Source: an uncultured Porphyromonas sp.
Lineage (GTDB): Bacteria; Bacteroidota; Bacteroidia; Bacteroidales; Porphyromonadaceae
Reading direction: 5' to 3'
Assembly: GCF_947254915.1 (NCBI RefSeq)
Contig: NZ_CAMYEZ010000014.1
Span: 1 to 23,597, forward strand
Length of the DNA stretch: 23,597 bases
The translations under genes were made by a program, and so were the position numbers. Shown here one piece after another: positions 7,371 through 15,436 of the stretch. Positions within the stretch are counted from its first letter, which is position 1, and the number at the start of each line of letters is the position of its first letter. Below the pieces are notes generated by a model. The model saw nothing but the letters and a program-made list of their open reading frames with translations, had not been told where the DNA came from and made no database searches.

Positions 7371-7407
7371 GGGGAGGATACCAAGCGACGGTGTCCTCCC
7401 CTTTTTT
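7371..7407 (+). terminator. Rho-independent terminator
   Basis: GGGGAGGATAC (7371-7381) pairs with GTGTCCTCCCC (7391-7401; 11 bp including one T-G wobble) around a 9-nt loop. TTTTTT (7402-7407) follows at once. This is the clearest intrinsic terminator in the window and ends the barrel-protein transcript. A second small hairpin, GCGCTC/GAGCGC (7416-7432), follows. Confidence 0.9.
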
Positions 7408-7459
7408 CTTTAAAAGCGCTCCTGTTGAGCGCCCTCCCTGGCAAATTGGAATTATCTGT

Positions 7460-7610
7460 GGAGGAAATCCGAATCCTCCACCGAGGAACGAGAAGTTTCT
7501 TCGGAACTTTGATTTCACTCTTCCGAAGTTTCATTTCATTCTTCCGAAGTTTTATTGGCCGTCTCCGTGGAGAATGAAAAATCCCCACCGAAGAGTTTCG
7601 GATTTCCTCC
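7460..7610 (-). repeat. Intergenic repeat element, copy B: 21-bp tandem units between inverted arms
   Basis: Same element as at 3065, in opposite orientation. Full units lie at 7532-7552 and 7511-7531 and a partial one at 7493-7510, with CCACGGAG read on the minus strand just before them (7565-7572). The arms are a 14-bp exact inverted repeat, GGAGGAAATCCGAA (7460-7473) and TTCGGATTTCCTCC (7597-7610), with weaker pairing continuing outward for about 10 bp. Arm sequence differs from copy A although the layout is the same. It lies after a strong terminator and before the M16 protease promoter. The rest of the gene-free stretch 7345-7975 holds a hairpin GAGACTGT/ACAGTCTC (7635-7661) and the protease leader. 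Confidence 0.85.
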
Positions 7611-7809
7611 GTAGAGAATATCTCTACTCAAACCGAGACTGTAGACTTTTGCAACAGTCTCAAGCTAGGATGTCAAGAAGTTGGTGACTATAGATGCCCC
7701 CGCTAGATCGTAATCACACATCCCCACAGCGGACTAGCCATCTCATCTGACTACACAACTTGCTAATCAGCCAAATTTCAGAGACAATCTACGGTTTCTA
7801 AAAAGTGAG

Positions 7810-7817
7810 TATCTTTG
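7810..7817 (+). promoter_or_regulatory. Predicted -7 box of the M16 protease promoter
   Basis: TATCTTTG matches TAnnTTTG exactly. It lies 158 bp upstream of the ATG at 7976. No better match was seen closer in, which implies an untranslated leader of roughly 150 nt. Confidence 0.5.
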
Positions 7818-7843
7818 CATCCGGGTCATATACAAGATTTAGC

Positions 7844-7914
7844 CGAGGACTTCTTGCAACATATATAGGAGTCCACTCGTCTACATCATACAGAGTGCCT
7901 CCCGAATAGGCACT
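7844..7914 (+). other. Possible structured 5' leader of the M16 protease gene
   Basis: Two stem-loops can be drawn in the predicted leader. CGAGGACT (7844-7851) pairs with AGTC..CTCG (7870-7879) with a 2-nt bulge. AGTGCCT (7894-7900) pairs exactly with AGGCACT (7908-7914) around a 7-nt loop. Neither matches a riboswitch class I recognise. Confidence 0.3.
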
Positions 7915-7975
7915 ATGACCTACGCTCTTTGAATAGACAACTAGTAATACATCAATAACTTTTAGACAACTGGAT

Positions 7976-10813
7976 ATGAATCTAAAGCGAATGCTGTCTA
8001 TGACTGTGGTTCTCCTGACCATGTTGCTACCTCGTGTAGCCTCTGCTCAGGATATGAGTCAACCACTGCCTATAGACCCACAAGTCCGTACGGGCAAACT
8101 CGACAATGGACTGACCTACTTCATCCGTCACAACGAGCAGCCGAAGAATCGTGCTGAGTTTTACATAGCTCAGCGTGTCGGCTCTATCCTTGAGGAGGAG
8201 AATCAGCGCGGTCTAGCTCACTTTCTAGAGCATATGTGCTTCAACGGCACGAAGAACTTCCCCGACAAGACACTCATTAGCTATCTCGAGTCAAACGGTA
8301 TGCGCTTCGGCTACAACCTCAACGCCTATACGGGTATCGATGAGACGGTCTACACGCTGATGGAGGCTCCTACAGAGCGTAAGGGCTTCATAGATAGCTG
8401 TCTGCTCATCCTACACGACTGGAGTGGCTTCGTCACACTAGCCGATGAGGAGATAGACAAGGAGCGTGGCGTCATCACTGAGGAGTGGCGCTCGCGTGAC
8501 AATGCACAGATGCGTATGCTCAATACGGCACTCCCCAAGATCTACCCCAACAACCGCTACGGTGTACGCATGCCTATCGGTCTGATGAGCGTGGTCAACG
8601 GCTTTAAGTACAACGAGCTACGCGACTACTATCACAAGTGGTATCGTCCCGACCTACAGGCTATCATCGTGGTCGGTGATGTCGATGTAGACTATGTAGA
8701 GAAGAAGATCAAGGAGATGTTTGCCGACATACCTGCACCAGTCAATGCAGCAGAGCGTGTCTACTTCCCCGTAGAGGACAATGATGAGCCACTCGTAGCT
8801 ATCGAAAAGGACAAGGAGGCTACCAGCACTGACCTGATGGTTATGTTCAAGACAGACGCTATGCCTGTCGAGATGACCCGCACCATCGCTGGTGTCATGA
8901 AGACCTACCTATATGGCATCACAAACCGAATCCTCGATGAGCGCTTTACAGATCTCATGCACAAGCCCAACCCCGCTTTCACTAGCGCTAGTGGATATAT
9001 AAGCAACTACTTCCTCGCTCAGACGAAGGACGCTCTTACCTTCAACGTTACGGCACGTGAGGGTGAGCTAGACGTAGCACTCAAGGCTCTTATGGCTGAG
9101 ATAGAGCGCATACGCCAGTATGGCTTCACAAAGGGTGAGTATGAGCGTGCACGCACTGATCTCCTCAAGGGCTATGAGAATAGCTACAACGAGCGTGAGA
9201 CTCGCAAGAATAAATCTTATGCTGACGAGTACAAGGACTACTTCACCACGGGTGGATACATCCCTGGTATCGAGATGGAGAAGGCGATGATGGAACAGGT
9301 CGCTGCAAACATACCTCTAGAAGTCGTCAACCAGATGATACAGTCTATCATCGGTGACAAGAACATGGTGCTTATGCTCACAGCTCCCGACAAGGCAGGG
9401 CTCGTACTACCTACCGAGGCTGAGCTAGTTGCTAAGGTCAATGAGTACCGCAAGCTCCCCGTAGAGCCTATCAAGGACGCTGTCTCTGATATGAAGCTGC
9501 TGGATAAGGCTCCCAAGGCTGGCAAAGTAACCAAGCGTGAGGACAACCTCAAGTTTGGTACAACGCGCCTCACACTGAGCAACGGTATGGTAGTCTATCT
9601 CAAGACGACCGACTACAAGAAGAATCAGCTCTCACTCACAGCTGTAGCTCCTGGTGGCACCAACGCTTACCTCAAGAACGCTAAGGACCTGCCCAATATC
9701 AAGAACCTCAGCAGCGTCGTCTCGCTAGGTGGTGTAGGCAAGTTTGACAATCCTACCCTCTCTAAGGCACTGACAGGTCGTAGCGTCTCTGCTTCTGGCT
9801 CTATGCGTGGCACACGCACCTTCTTTAGCGGTTTGTCTACGCTTGAGGATATGGAGACTTTCTTCCAGCTTCTCTACCTCCGCATGACGCAGCCTAGACA
9901 GGATGCAGATGCCTTTACCAACTGGCGCACCAACATGATCGAGCAGATCAAGAATATGGAGTCCAATCCTATGATTTCCTTCCAGGATTCGCTCTTATAT
10001 GCGCTCTACAACAACGATCCTCAGATGCGACGCGCTACTATTGCTGAGATCGAGGCTGTCAACTACGATCGCGTGATGCAGATCTGGAAAGAGCGCATCG
10101 CTGATCTAGGAGACCTACAGCTCTACTTCATCGGTAATGTAACTCCCGAGCAGCTGATCCCTTACCTAGAGAAGTATGTAGCTTCTGTACCTACTAAGGG
10201 TCGTAAGCACAACATGCTCAAGGAGCTCGTACCCGCAGTACGTCAGGGTTCTATGCACATTGACTTCAAGAAGGAGCTTGCTACTCCGATGGCTATGGTC
10301 ATAGCTGCTTATACGGGCAAGCTACCCTACACGCTCCACAACGAGCTAGCTATGGAGGTACTAGGAGCAGTTATGGATCAGGTCTACACAGCTACCGTTC
10401 GTGAGGACGAGGGTGGCACATACGGTGTCAGCTCGGGTGGATCTATCAGTGACAATCCTGAGGGCGAGACTGTCTTCCAGATCTTCTACCAGACAGATCC
10501 TGAGAAGGTAGACAGACTCAACAAGATCATCTACGCAGAGCTCGAGAAGGTAGCTAAGAATGGTCCCGAGAAGGAGATGTTTGACAAGACTATCCTCAAC
10601 ATGAAGAAGGACTATGCTGAGAACCTTAAGAAGAACGGCTACTGGCTCAACTACATGATTGACTTCTTCTTCGATGGTCGTGACTTCCAGACTGACTACG
10701 AGAAGACGCTCAACGGCATCACGCCCGCAGACGTACAGAAGATCGCTCAGGAGCTCCTCAAGCAGGACAATCACATCGAGGTCATCATCCGCGATGCTAA
10801 GAAAGCGAAGTAA
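7976..10813 (+). CDS. Secreted M16 (pitrilysin/insulinase) family zinc protease
   Basis: 945 residues with a signal peptide (about 1-25, ending VASAQ). The inverted zinc motif HxxEH is at H82-E85-H86 in GLAHFLEHMCFNGTKNF. The third zinc ligand is probably E163 in EEIDKERGVITEEWRS, at the usual distance. The chain has the four-domain build of full-length M16 proteins: active N-terminal domain (about 35-255), first inactive domain (about 255-480), then a second M16 pair (about 535-940) without HxxEH. The latter contains the FGTTRLTLSNGMVVYLKTTD start and a GGTYGVSSGG block typical of the C-terminal half. It likely degrades peptides in the periplasm or at the outer membrane, as relatives in Porphyromonas and Bacteroides are annotated. 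It is a single-gene unit with a long leader and a strong hairpin downstream. Codon use is uniform with its neighbours. Confidence 0.93.
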   Translation: MNLKRMLSMTVVLLTMLLPRVASAQDMSQPLPIDPQVRTGKLDNGLTYFIRHNEQPKNRAEFYIAQRVGSILEEENQRGLAHFLEHMCFNGTKNFPDKTLISYLESNGMRFGYNLNAYTGIDETVYTLMEAPTERKGFIDSCLLILHDWSGFVTLADEEIDKERGVITEEWRSRDNAQMRMLNTALPKIYPNNRYGVRMPIGLMSVVNGFKYNELRDYYHKWYRPDLQAIIVVGDVDVDYVEKKIKEMFADIPAPVNAAERVYFPVEDNDEPLVAIEKDKEATSTDLMVMFKTDAMPVEMTRTIAGVMKTYLYGITNRILDERFTDLMHKPNPAFTSASGYISNYFLAQTKDALTFNVTAREGELDVALKALMAEIERIRQYGFTKGEYERARTDLLKGYENSYNERETRKNKSYADEYKDYFTTGGYIPGIEMEKAMMEQVAANIPLEVVNQMIQSIIGDKNMVLMLTAPDKAGLVLPTEAELVAKVNEYRKLPVEPIKDAVSDMKLLDKAPKAGKVTKREDNLKFGTTRLTLSNGMVVYLKTTDYKKNQLSLTAVAPGGTNAYLKNAKDLPNIKNLSSVVSLGGVGKFDNPTLSKALTGRSVSASGSMRGTRTFFSGLSTLEDMETFFQLLYLRMTQPRQDADAFTNWRTNMIEQIKNMESNPMISFQDSLLYALYNNDPQMRRATIAEIEAVNYDRVMQIWKERIADLGDLQLYFIGNVTPEQLIPYLEKYVASVPTKGRKHNMLKELVPAVRQGSMHIDFKKELATPMAMVIAAYTGKLPYTLHNELAMEVLGAVMDQVYTATVREDEGGTYGVSSGGSISDNPEGETVFQIFYQTDPEKVDRLNKIIYAELEKVAKNGPEKEMFDKTILNMKKDYAENLKKNGYWLNYMIDFFFDGRDFQTDYEKTLNGITPADVQKIAQELLKQDNHIEVIIRDAKKAK

Positions 10814-10892
10814 ATGAAGCTTACACTCCTACAGGGTGTCTATCACACTCCGTGACGACGTCTCCGTAAGGAACTAGCAATACTAACTAGCA

Positions 10893-10935
10893 AGAGCGAG
10901 TAACTCTAGGGTCTCCCCTCCGAGTTACTCGCTCT
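10893..10935 (+). terminator. Long hairpin downstream of the M16 protease gene
   Basis: AGAGCGAGTAACTC (10893-10906) is exactly complementary to GAGTTACTCGCTCT (10922-10935), a 14-bp stem with a 15-nt loop that itself contains GGG and CCC. It lies 80 bp past the stop. There is no U-tract, so it may be a 3'-end protecting or bidirectional structure rather than a classical terminator. Confidence 0.55.
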
Positions 10936-10937
10936 AC

Positions 10938-11232
10938 ACGATTACAGACCAACTCTTTGCCATCAAGGAGCAACTTGAGCAACAATTGGGTTGTCAACAC
11001 TATAGGCTGAGGACTCAAAGCGCAGGGCGAGAACTGCTACTGGCGGGAGATCATCCGACGTATGTCGACGCAGAAGTTGGTCACCACCGAAGGCGTCAAT
11101 CCGCTGGGCGAAAAGGTCGAAATGCGACAATGTAGTAAGTCCTCCAAACAAGACACCGAGATCTACCAAAAGCTAGGCTTACGAGAAGCATCTTTCAAGA
11201 AAATCAAAATCTGTAGGATACAAAGTCCATAA
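10938..11232 (+). pseudogene. Decayed gene fragment, possibly the 3' end of a DDE transposase
   Basis: One frame (from about 10938) reads ITDQLFAIKEQLEQQLGCQ. After a +1-type shift near 11005, a second frame (11011-11232, ending TAA) reads QGENCYWREIIRRM, then STQKLVTTEGVNPLGEKVEM, then TEIYQKLGLREASFKKIKI. Joined, these look like one protein end without a start codon. The LEQQLG, REIIRRM and LGLR spacing recalls C-terminal ends of IS4/IS1634-type transposases, but I cannot name the family. The remaining gene-free sequence 11233-11364 holds only a loose inverted repeat, AAACTTGG (11283-11290) and CCAAGTTT (11338-11345). Confidence 0.35.
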
Positions 11233-11364
11233 CTCAAACGCTCCCGCCCGCACCCAATAACCATTACACGCTCCCTCCCTTGAAACTTGGTGTAGATGAG
11301 CTATAAGGGTACTTCACCAATCATTTTGACCTTTACGCCAAGTTTGATTGGGTCGTGGAGATAA

Positions 11365-11409
11365 AGAAAGAAGGCCGAGAAGTAACGAATACTTCTCGAC
11401 CTTCTTTCT
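11365..11409 (-). terminator. Terminator at the end of the murB-nagB gene row
   Basis: AGAAAGAAGG-c-CGAGAAGT (11365-11383) pairs with ACTTCTCG-a-CCTTCTTTCT (11391-11409): 18 pairs with one mismatch and a 7-nt loop. On the minus strand the 3' side continues TTCTTTCTTTATC, a T-rich tail, 56 bp after the nagB stop. The opposite strand is less T-rich, so it mainly serves nagB. Confidence 0.8.
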
Positions 11410-11464
11410 GATGGTGGCGTATGCTACGAGGGCATCCGCCGATCTATTTGTGAGCTACTACCTC

Positions 11465-12271
11465 TTAGTAGGCTAGACCCTCACGGGCTAGCTTCTCCTC
11501 CTGCTTGTAGAAACGGAAGGTCTTCACCTGTAGCTCTACGGCAGCGTCGTCATCGCAGACGATGATGCTGTCGGAGTGAAGCTGCAGTGCGGAGATAGGA
11601 CACATCTGGGTGATATGACCCTCGACGGCCTTGCAGAGAGCACGCGCCTTGTTCGAACCGTTGATAAGAATCATCACCTCACGAGCATCTGTCACGGTGC
11701 CGACACCTACGGTTAGGGCACGTGTAGGAACCTTTGAGAGGTCGTTGTCAAAGAAACGGCTATTGTCACGGATGGTCTCGGGCATCAGACGCACCTCACG
11801 AGTGCGAGAGGCTAGCGAGGAGCCTGGCTCGTTGAAGGCGATGTGGCCATCAGAGCCGATACCGCCGATGAAGAGGTCGATACCTCCGCGTGACTGAATC
11901 ATCTCTTCGTAAGCTTGGCACTCAGCAGCGGTGTCCTCAGCCAAACCATTGAGGAGGTGTGTATTCTTGGGGTCGATGTCGATGTGGTCGAAGAAGTTGC
12001 TCTTCATGAAGTAGTGATAGCTCTCGGGATGTGAGGGCTCTAGACCGACATACTCGTCCATATTGACTGTAATTACGTTCTTGAAGCTGACACGACCAGC
12101 CTGACAGGCTTTGGCCAGCTCTTGATACATACCAATAGGGGTAGAGCCTGTGGGCAGACCGATCACAAAGGGGCGATCAGCTGTGGGTGCAAACTCATTG
12201 ATGCGTTTGATCACATGCTCTGCTGCCCATGTAGACATGGCAGCATAATCTTGCTCGATAACAAGTCTCAT
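11465..12271 (-). CDS. nagB: Glucosamine-6-phosphate deaminase
   Basis: Converts glucosamine-6-phosphate to fructose-6-phosphate and ammonia, feeding cell-wall or host amino sugars into glycolysis. At 268 residues it aligns without gaps to the 266-residue E. coli enzyme. Catalytic D72 (in NMDEYVGL), D141 and H143 (in GSDGHIAFNEPG) and E148 fall at the same numbers, and the phosphate loop GLPTGSTP is at 38-45. Of the E. coli allosteric GlcNAc6P site, S151, S152 and R158 are kept but K160 is V, T161 is R and Y254 is F, so activation by GlcNAc6P is doubtful. It is the last gene of the minus-strand row, 31 bp after the flavodiiron gene, with no promoter seen in the gap and a terminator behind it. 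No nagA is in view. Confidence 0.97.
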   Translation of the reverse strand: MRLVIEQDYAAMSTWAAEHVIKRINEFAPTADRPFVIGLPTGSTPIGMYQELAKACQAGRVSFKNVITVNMDEYVGLEPSHPESYHYFMKSNFFDHIDIDPKNTHLLNGLAEDTAAECQAYEEMIQSRGGIDLFIGGIGSDGHIAFNEPGSSLASRTREVRLMPETIRDNSRFFDNDLSKVPTRALTVGVGTVTDAREVMILINGSNKARALCKAVEGHITQMCPISALQLHSDSIIVCDDDAAVELQVKTFRFYKQEEKLAREGLAY

Positions 12272-12302
12272 AGATTATTTGTTGGTTGTTGGTATTTAGG
12301 TA

Positions 12303-13517
12303 TTAACGGTAAAGTTCTAGTAGCCTCTTGCCAATAGCAGCCCCTAGGTCACGTCCCTGAGCGAGCTGCCCTGGGGTGGCGGCACCCTTGATCTCTACAG
12401 GATCGGACACCTGCTCAAAGGCTAGCTTCTCCAGGATCTCGGGCATGATCTTGACAGACTGCCCAGCCCAAGTACAGCTGCCAAAGTAGCCGATGATGCG
12501 ATGCTTGACCTCGCGGAGGGCAACCTTGTTGAGGATGTCACGCATAGGTGAGAAAAGGCTATTGCAATAGGTCGGAGCGCCGACGATGAGGGCGCGATAC
12601 TTAAAGATGTCACGGAGCATATGGGAGGGATCGGCCGTGCTGACGTTGTGCACGACAATCTCCTTGATGCCGCTCTGCGCTAGTCCCTGAGCGACCGCCT
12701 CGGCCATCTGCTCGGTGTGTCCATACATGCTACCGTAGAGGATGACTGCACCACAGCTTGTGTCGTACTTGCTGAGCTGATCGTAGATGGCGAGTGCCTG
12801 GGGGAAGCCGTGCTCCGTCCATACGGGACCATGGGTCGGACAGATGTACTGTGGCGACAGCCCTAGTGAGCTGTACTTCTCCAGAGCTTTCTGGACAAAC
12901 ATGCCAAACTTGCCTACGATGCAAGCGTAGTAGCGGTACATCTCTTCATAGTAGAGGTCGAGGTTCATATCTCGGTCGATGAAGGCACCGTTGAGTGTGC
13001 CAAAGGTGCCGAAGGCATCGGCCGTGAAGAGGACGTTGTTGGAGCTCTCATAGGTAAACATGACCTCGGGCCAGTGTACCATCGGTGCCATGACGAAGTG
13101 GAAGGTGAAGCCTCCTATCTCTAGGGGCTCTTTCTCCGAAACGACTACGCGCTGCTCCTGAGGGATTGGTGCGAAGTAAGAGTCGAGCATGCCGAAGGTT
13201 TTGGCATTGCCCACCACCTTCATCTCAGGATAGAGGGTGCGTAGGAGACCAATAGAGCCACTGTGGTCAGGCTCCATATGGTCCACGATGAGGTAGTCGA
13301 TGGGACGATCACCGATGATGGACTTGATCTTGTCCAAGTGATGCTCTGCGGTCCCAATCTCCACACCGTCAATGAGTACAACCTGCTCACCTACGAGCAG
13401 ATAAGAGTTATAGCTGACGCCATAGGGTAGTGACCAGGAGCCCTCAAAGAGTTGCTTCGTGCGGTCATTGACTCCGATATAGTATATTGAATCGGTGATT
13501 TGATTGCGATACTCCAT
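12303..13517 (-). CDS. fprA: Flavodiiron protein (FprA-type A flavoprotein)
   Basis: A 404-residue soluble enzyme that reduces O2 to water and/or NO to N2O, protecting anaerobes. The N-terminal metallo-beta-lactamase fold holds all six diiron ligands: H80, E82 and D84 (in DHMEPDHSG), H148 (in MVHWPEVM), D167 (in FTADAFGTFG) and H229 (in CPTHGPVW). The flavodoxin domain starts at about residue 256 with the FMN phosphate loop YGSMYGHTEQMA (261-272). PTYCNSLFSP and YFGSCTWAG form the other FMN loops. There is no rubredoxin extension, so electrons come from a separate donor. It lies 33 bp below lgt and 31 bp above nagB in the same row. Substrate preference (O2 or NO) cannot be read from sequence. 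Confidence 0.95.
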   Translation of the reverse strand: MEYRNQITDSIYYIGVNDRTKQLFEGSWSLPYGVSYNSYLLVGEQVVLIDGVEIGTAEHHLDKIKSIIGDRPIDYLIVDHMEPDHSGSIGLLRTLYPEMKVVGNAKTFGMLDSYFAPIPQEQRVVVSEKEPLEIGGFTFHFVMAPMVHWPEVMFTYESSNNVLFTADAFGTFGTLNGAFIDRDMNLDLYYEEMYRYYACIVGKFGMFVQKALEKYSSLGLSPQYICPTHGPVWTEHGFPQALAIYDQLSKYDTSCGAVILYGSMYGHTEQMAEAVAQGLAQSGIKEIVVHNVSTADPSHMLRDIFKYRALIVGAPTYCNSLFSPMRDILNKVALREVKHRIIGYFGSCTWAGQSVKIMPEILEKLAFEQVSDPVEIKGAATPGQLAQGRDLGAAIGKRLLELYR

Positions 13518-13550
13518 AATAGAATGGTTGCTTTATAGTAGTGAATAGAT

Positions 13551-14465
13551 TTAGTGCTTGTTCTGGTGAGCGGCTTGCTCCTTGCGCTTTGTTTCCTCTG
13601 CGAGTAGACGCTCCACCTCTGCCTGAGGCACTGGGTGGCGCAGGGCGTAGATGATCATACCGACACCGATGATGATGAAGGGGATGCTGAGTAGCTGCCC
13701 CTGGTTGAGCCCGATGGCCTCGACCAGCTTGTGCTCCCACGGCTCCTGGACGAACTTGACGGTCTCGATGAGCAGACGTGCTACGAAGGTGAGCGTGAGA
13801 AGCGTCCCGACGATGAGCCCCTGATACTTGTAGCCCGCATTGCGACGCCAGTAGAGCCACATGCAGATGGCGAAGACGAGCAAGTAGGCGAGCGCCTCGT
13901 AGATGGCTGTCGGGTGACAAGGCATCCCACCAGCTAAGGTCTGCCACTCGGCGGAGCGTACGAAGCGAAAGCCCCAGGCAACATCGGTAGGGTAGCCGAA
14001 GATCTCGCTATTCATCAGATTGCCGAGACGTATCATGGCTGCCACGAGACCAACGGGTACGCAGAGGCGATCCATACCCCAGAGGATTGGTTTGTGCGAT
14101 ACCTTGCGTGCGTAGATCCACATAGCGATGATGAGACCGATTACACCTCCGTGGCTCGCTAGTCCGCCCTCCCACGTCTTTAGGATCTCAACGGGATTGG
14201 CGAGGTAGTATAGGGGATCGTAAAAGAGACAGTGCCCTAGTCGAGCGCCGACGATCGTACCGATGGCTACGTACCAAAAGAGCTTGTCAAACCATGGCTC
14301 GGGCAAGCCCTCCCGCCGCCAAATGCGATGCACGATCCACGGACCGAAGACGAAAAGCCCCACGGCAAAGAGTATGGCGTACCAGCGCAACTCAAAGGTG
14401 CCGACGGTAAAGATAGCGGGGCTGACGTCCCACGTGATGGCTAGTAGGGTTAGTGTGCTGGACAT
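13551..14465 (-). CDS. lgt: Prolipoprotein diacylglyceryl transferase
   Basis: An inner-membrane enzyme that moves diacylglycerol from phosphatidylglycerol to the lipobox cysteine of prelipoproteins, the first step of lipoprotein maturation. 304 residues and about seven membrane helices. The Lgt signature RLGNLMNSEIFG (146-157) contains R146 and E154, matching the essential R143 and E151 of E. coli. H105 in SHGG matches H103, and R230 lies in ARLLIE near the second conserved Arg. The CHPTAIYEA and NQGQLLSIP blocks are also typical. The C-terminal tail (about 279-304) is charged and cytoplasmic (EAVERLLAEE-like, Lys-rich). It lies 33 bp after ddh and 33 bp before fprA. The SPOR lipoprotein encoded upstream is one predicted substrate. 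Confidence 0.96.
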   Translation of the reverse strand: MSSTLTLLAITWDVSPAIFTVGTFELRWYAILFAVGLFVFGPWIVHRIWRREGLPEPWFDKLFWYVAIGTIVGARLGHCLFYDPLYYLANPVEILKTWEGGLASHGGVIGLIIAMWIYARKVSHKPILWGMDRLCVPVGLVAAMIRLGNLMNSEIFGYPTDVAWGFRFVRSAEWQTLAGGMPCHPTAIYEALAYLLVFAICMWLYWRRNAGYKYQGLIVGTLLTLTFVARLLIETVKFVQEPWEHKLVEAIGLNQGQLLSIPFIIIGVGMIIYALRHPVPQAEVERLLAEETKRKEQAAHQNKH

Positions 14466-14498
14466 TGCGAGTAGATGTTAGACCTTAGAAGTTAGAGA

Positions 14499-15407
14499 TT
14501 AGACTAGATGAGCGATCCAGTCGGAGCGGTCGCCAGCGAGTAGGTCTATGACTGGCACCTCGGGGAGTGTGTAGGCTCCTGGGGTGAGGCGTTGCGTAGC
14601 ACGAGCCGAGGCGACCATCATTTGGGCGGTCAGGGCGGGGTTGTTGATCTGCATCTCGAAGGTGAGACGCTGGTTGTGCGTTACGCCCGAGACCCCTTTG
14701 CGCATCATATGCACGCCATGGCCTACGTCCTCTAGAGCTGCGACAGAAGGGACGAAAGTGACGATCGTCTCGTCATGAGCGAAGTAATCATCAGCGAGGA
14801 TGGCTTGGCGTACTTGCTCTTCGTTGGCGCCAGCCTCTAGCTCTACATAGACTTGTCTGCGGTGCTGTCCGTAGCCTATGGGCAGGGTCATAGAGAGCGC
14901 ATCACGGACACCAGCTATGGCACGTGCCGCTACTGAGTGTCCCATACTCATGCCTGGCCCGAAGTCTGTGTAGGTGATTCCCTCGGGAGCCATCGCTTGC
15001 ATCAAGGTACGAACGACTGAGTCGCTTCCAGGATCCCATCCAGCGCTGATGATGGAGACCGCTTGGTGCTCCTGAGCTACCGCCATCAAGTCGTGGCGTA
15101 GCGTAGCTATCTGGGTATGGATGTCGAAGCTGTCTACGGTGCTAATGCCCTGAGCTAGGTAACGCTTGGCGTAGTCAGGCACGGAGCGTGTCGGTACAGC
15201 TAAGATGGCGACATCTGCCTTGGGCAGGACTTCATCCTCTCCGTAAACGGAGATGCCATGAGCGGTCAATACTTGGCTTTGAGGATCATTCTTGGAGCGA
15301 CGGACTACACCGACCAGCTCCATGTCGGGAGCGGTGCGTACGGTGGTCACAACTTGCTTGCCTACGTGTCCGTAGCCTACGACGAGTACTTTTATCTTTT
15401 GGTTCAT
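14499..15407 (-). CDS. ddh: meso-Diaminopimelate D-dehydrogenase
   Basis: NADP-dependent one-step route from tetrahydrodipicolinate to meso-diaminopimelate, for peptidoglycan and lysine. I choose the ATG at 15405-15407 (302 residues). An in-frame TTG at 15440 would add eleven residues without family support. The Rossmann motif VLVVGYGHVGKQ is at residues 8-19. SAGWDPGSDSVVR is the conserved hinge block, GPGMSMGHSVAAR contacts substrate, and DVGHGVHMMRKGVSG to FEMQINNPALTAQ is the most characteristic stretch. PVIDLLAGDR closes the protein. Members are about 300-330 residues. It lies between a membrane metallopeptidase (29 bp upstream) and lgt. With murB at the head of the row this gives a cell-wall theme. 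Confidence 0.94.
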   Translation of the reverse strand: MNQKIKVLVVGYGHVGKQVVTTVRTAPDMELVGVVRRSKNDPQSQVLTAHGISVYGEDEVLPKADVAILAVPTRSVPDYAKRYLAQGISTVDSFDIHTQIATLRHDLMAVAQEHQAVSIISAGWDPGSDSVVRTLMQAMAPEGITYTDFGPGMSMGHSVAARAIAGVRDALSMTLPIGYGQHRRQVYVELEAGANEEQVRQAILADDYFAHDETIVTFVPSVAALEDVGHGVHMMRKGVSGVTHNQRLTFEMQINNPALTAQMMVASARATQRLTPGAYTLPEVPVIDLLAGDRSDWIAHLV

Positions 15408-15436
15408 CTGTAAAGTGCTATAGAATTGGTTATTTG

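Noticed and set aside
7208..7687. Open frame of 159 codons on the plus strand
   Set aside because: It overlaps the barrel gene in another frame, then runs through the terminator and repeat copy B; no promoter, no family features.
10361..10774. Open frame of 137 codons on the minus strand, rich in Leu/Val
   Set aside because: It is antisense to the conserved C-terminal half of the M16 protease; the composition reflects the complementary codons.
12303..13517. Beta-lactamase or glyoxalase II assignment
   Set aside because: The complete H-x-E-x-D/H/D/H diiron set plus a C-terminal flavodoxin domain identifies a flavodiiron protein.
13465..13947. Open frame of 160 codons on the minus strand
   Set aside because: It overlaps lgt in a different frame and has an Arg/His/Ala-rich composition typical of shadow frames.
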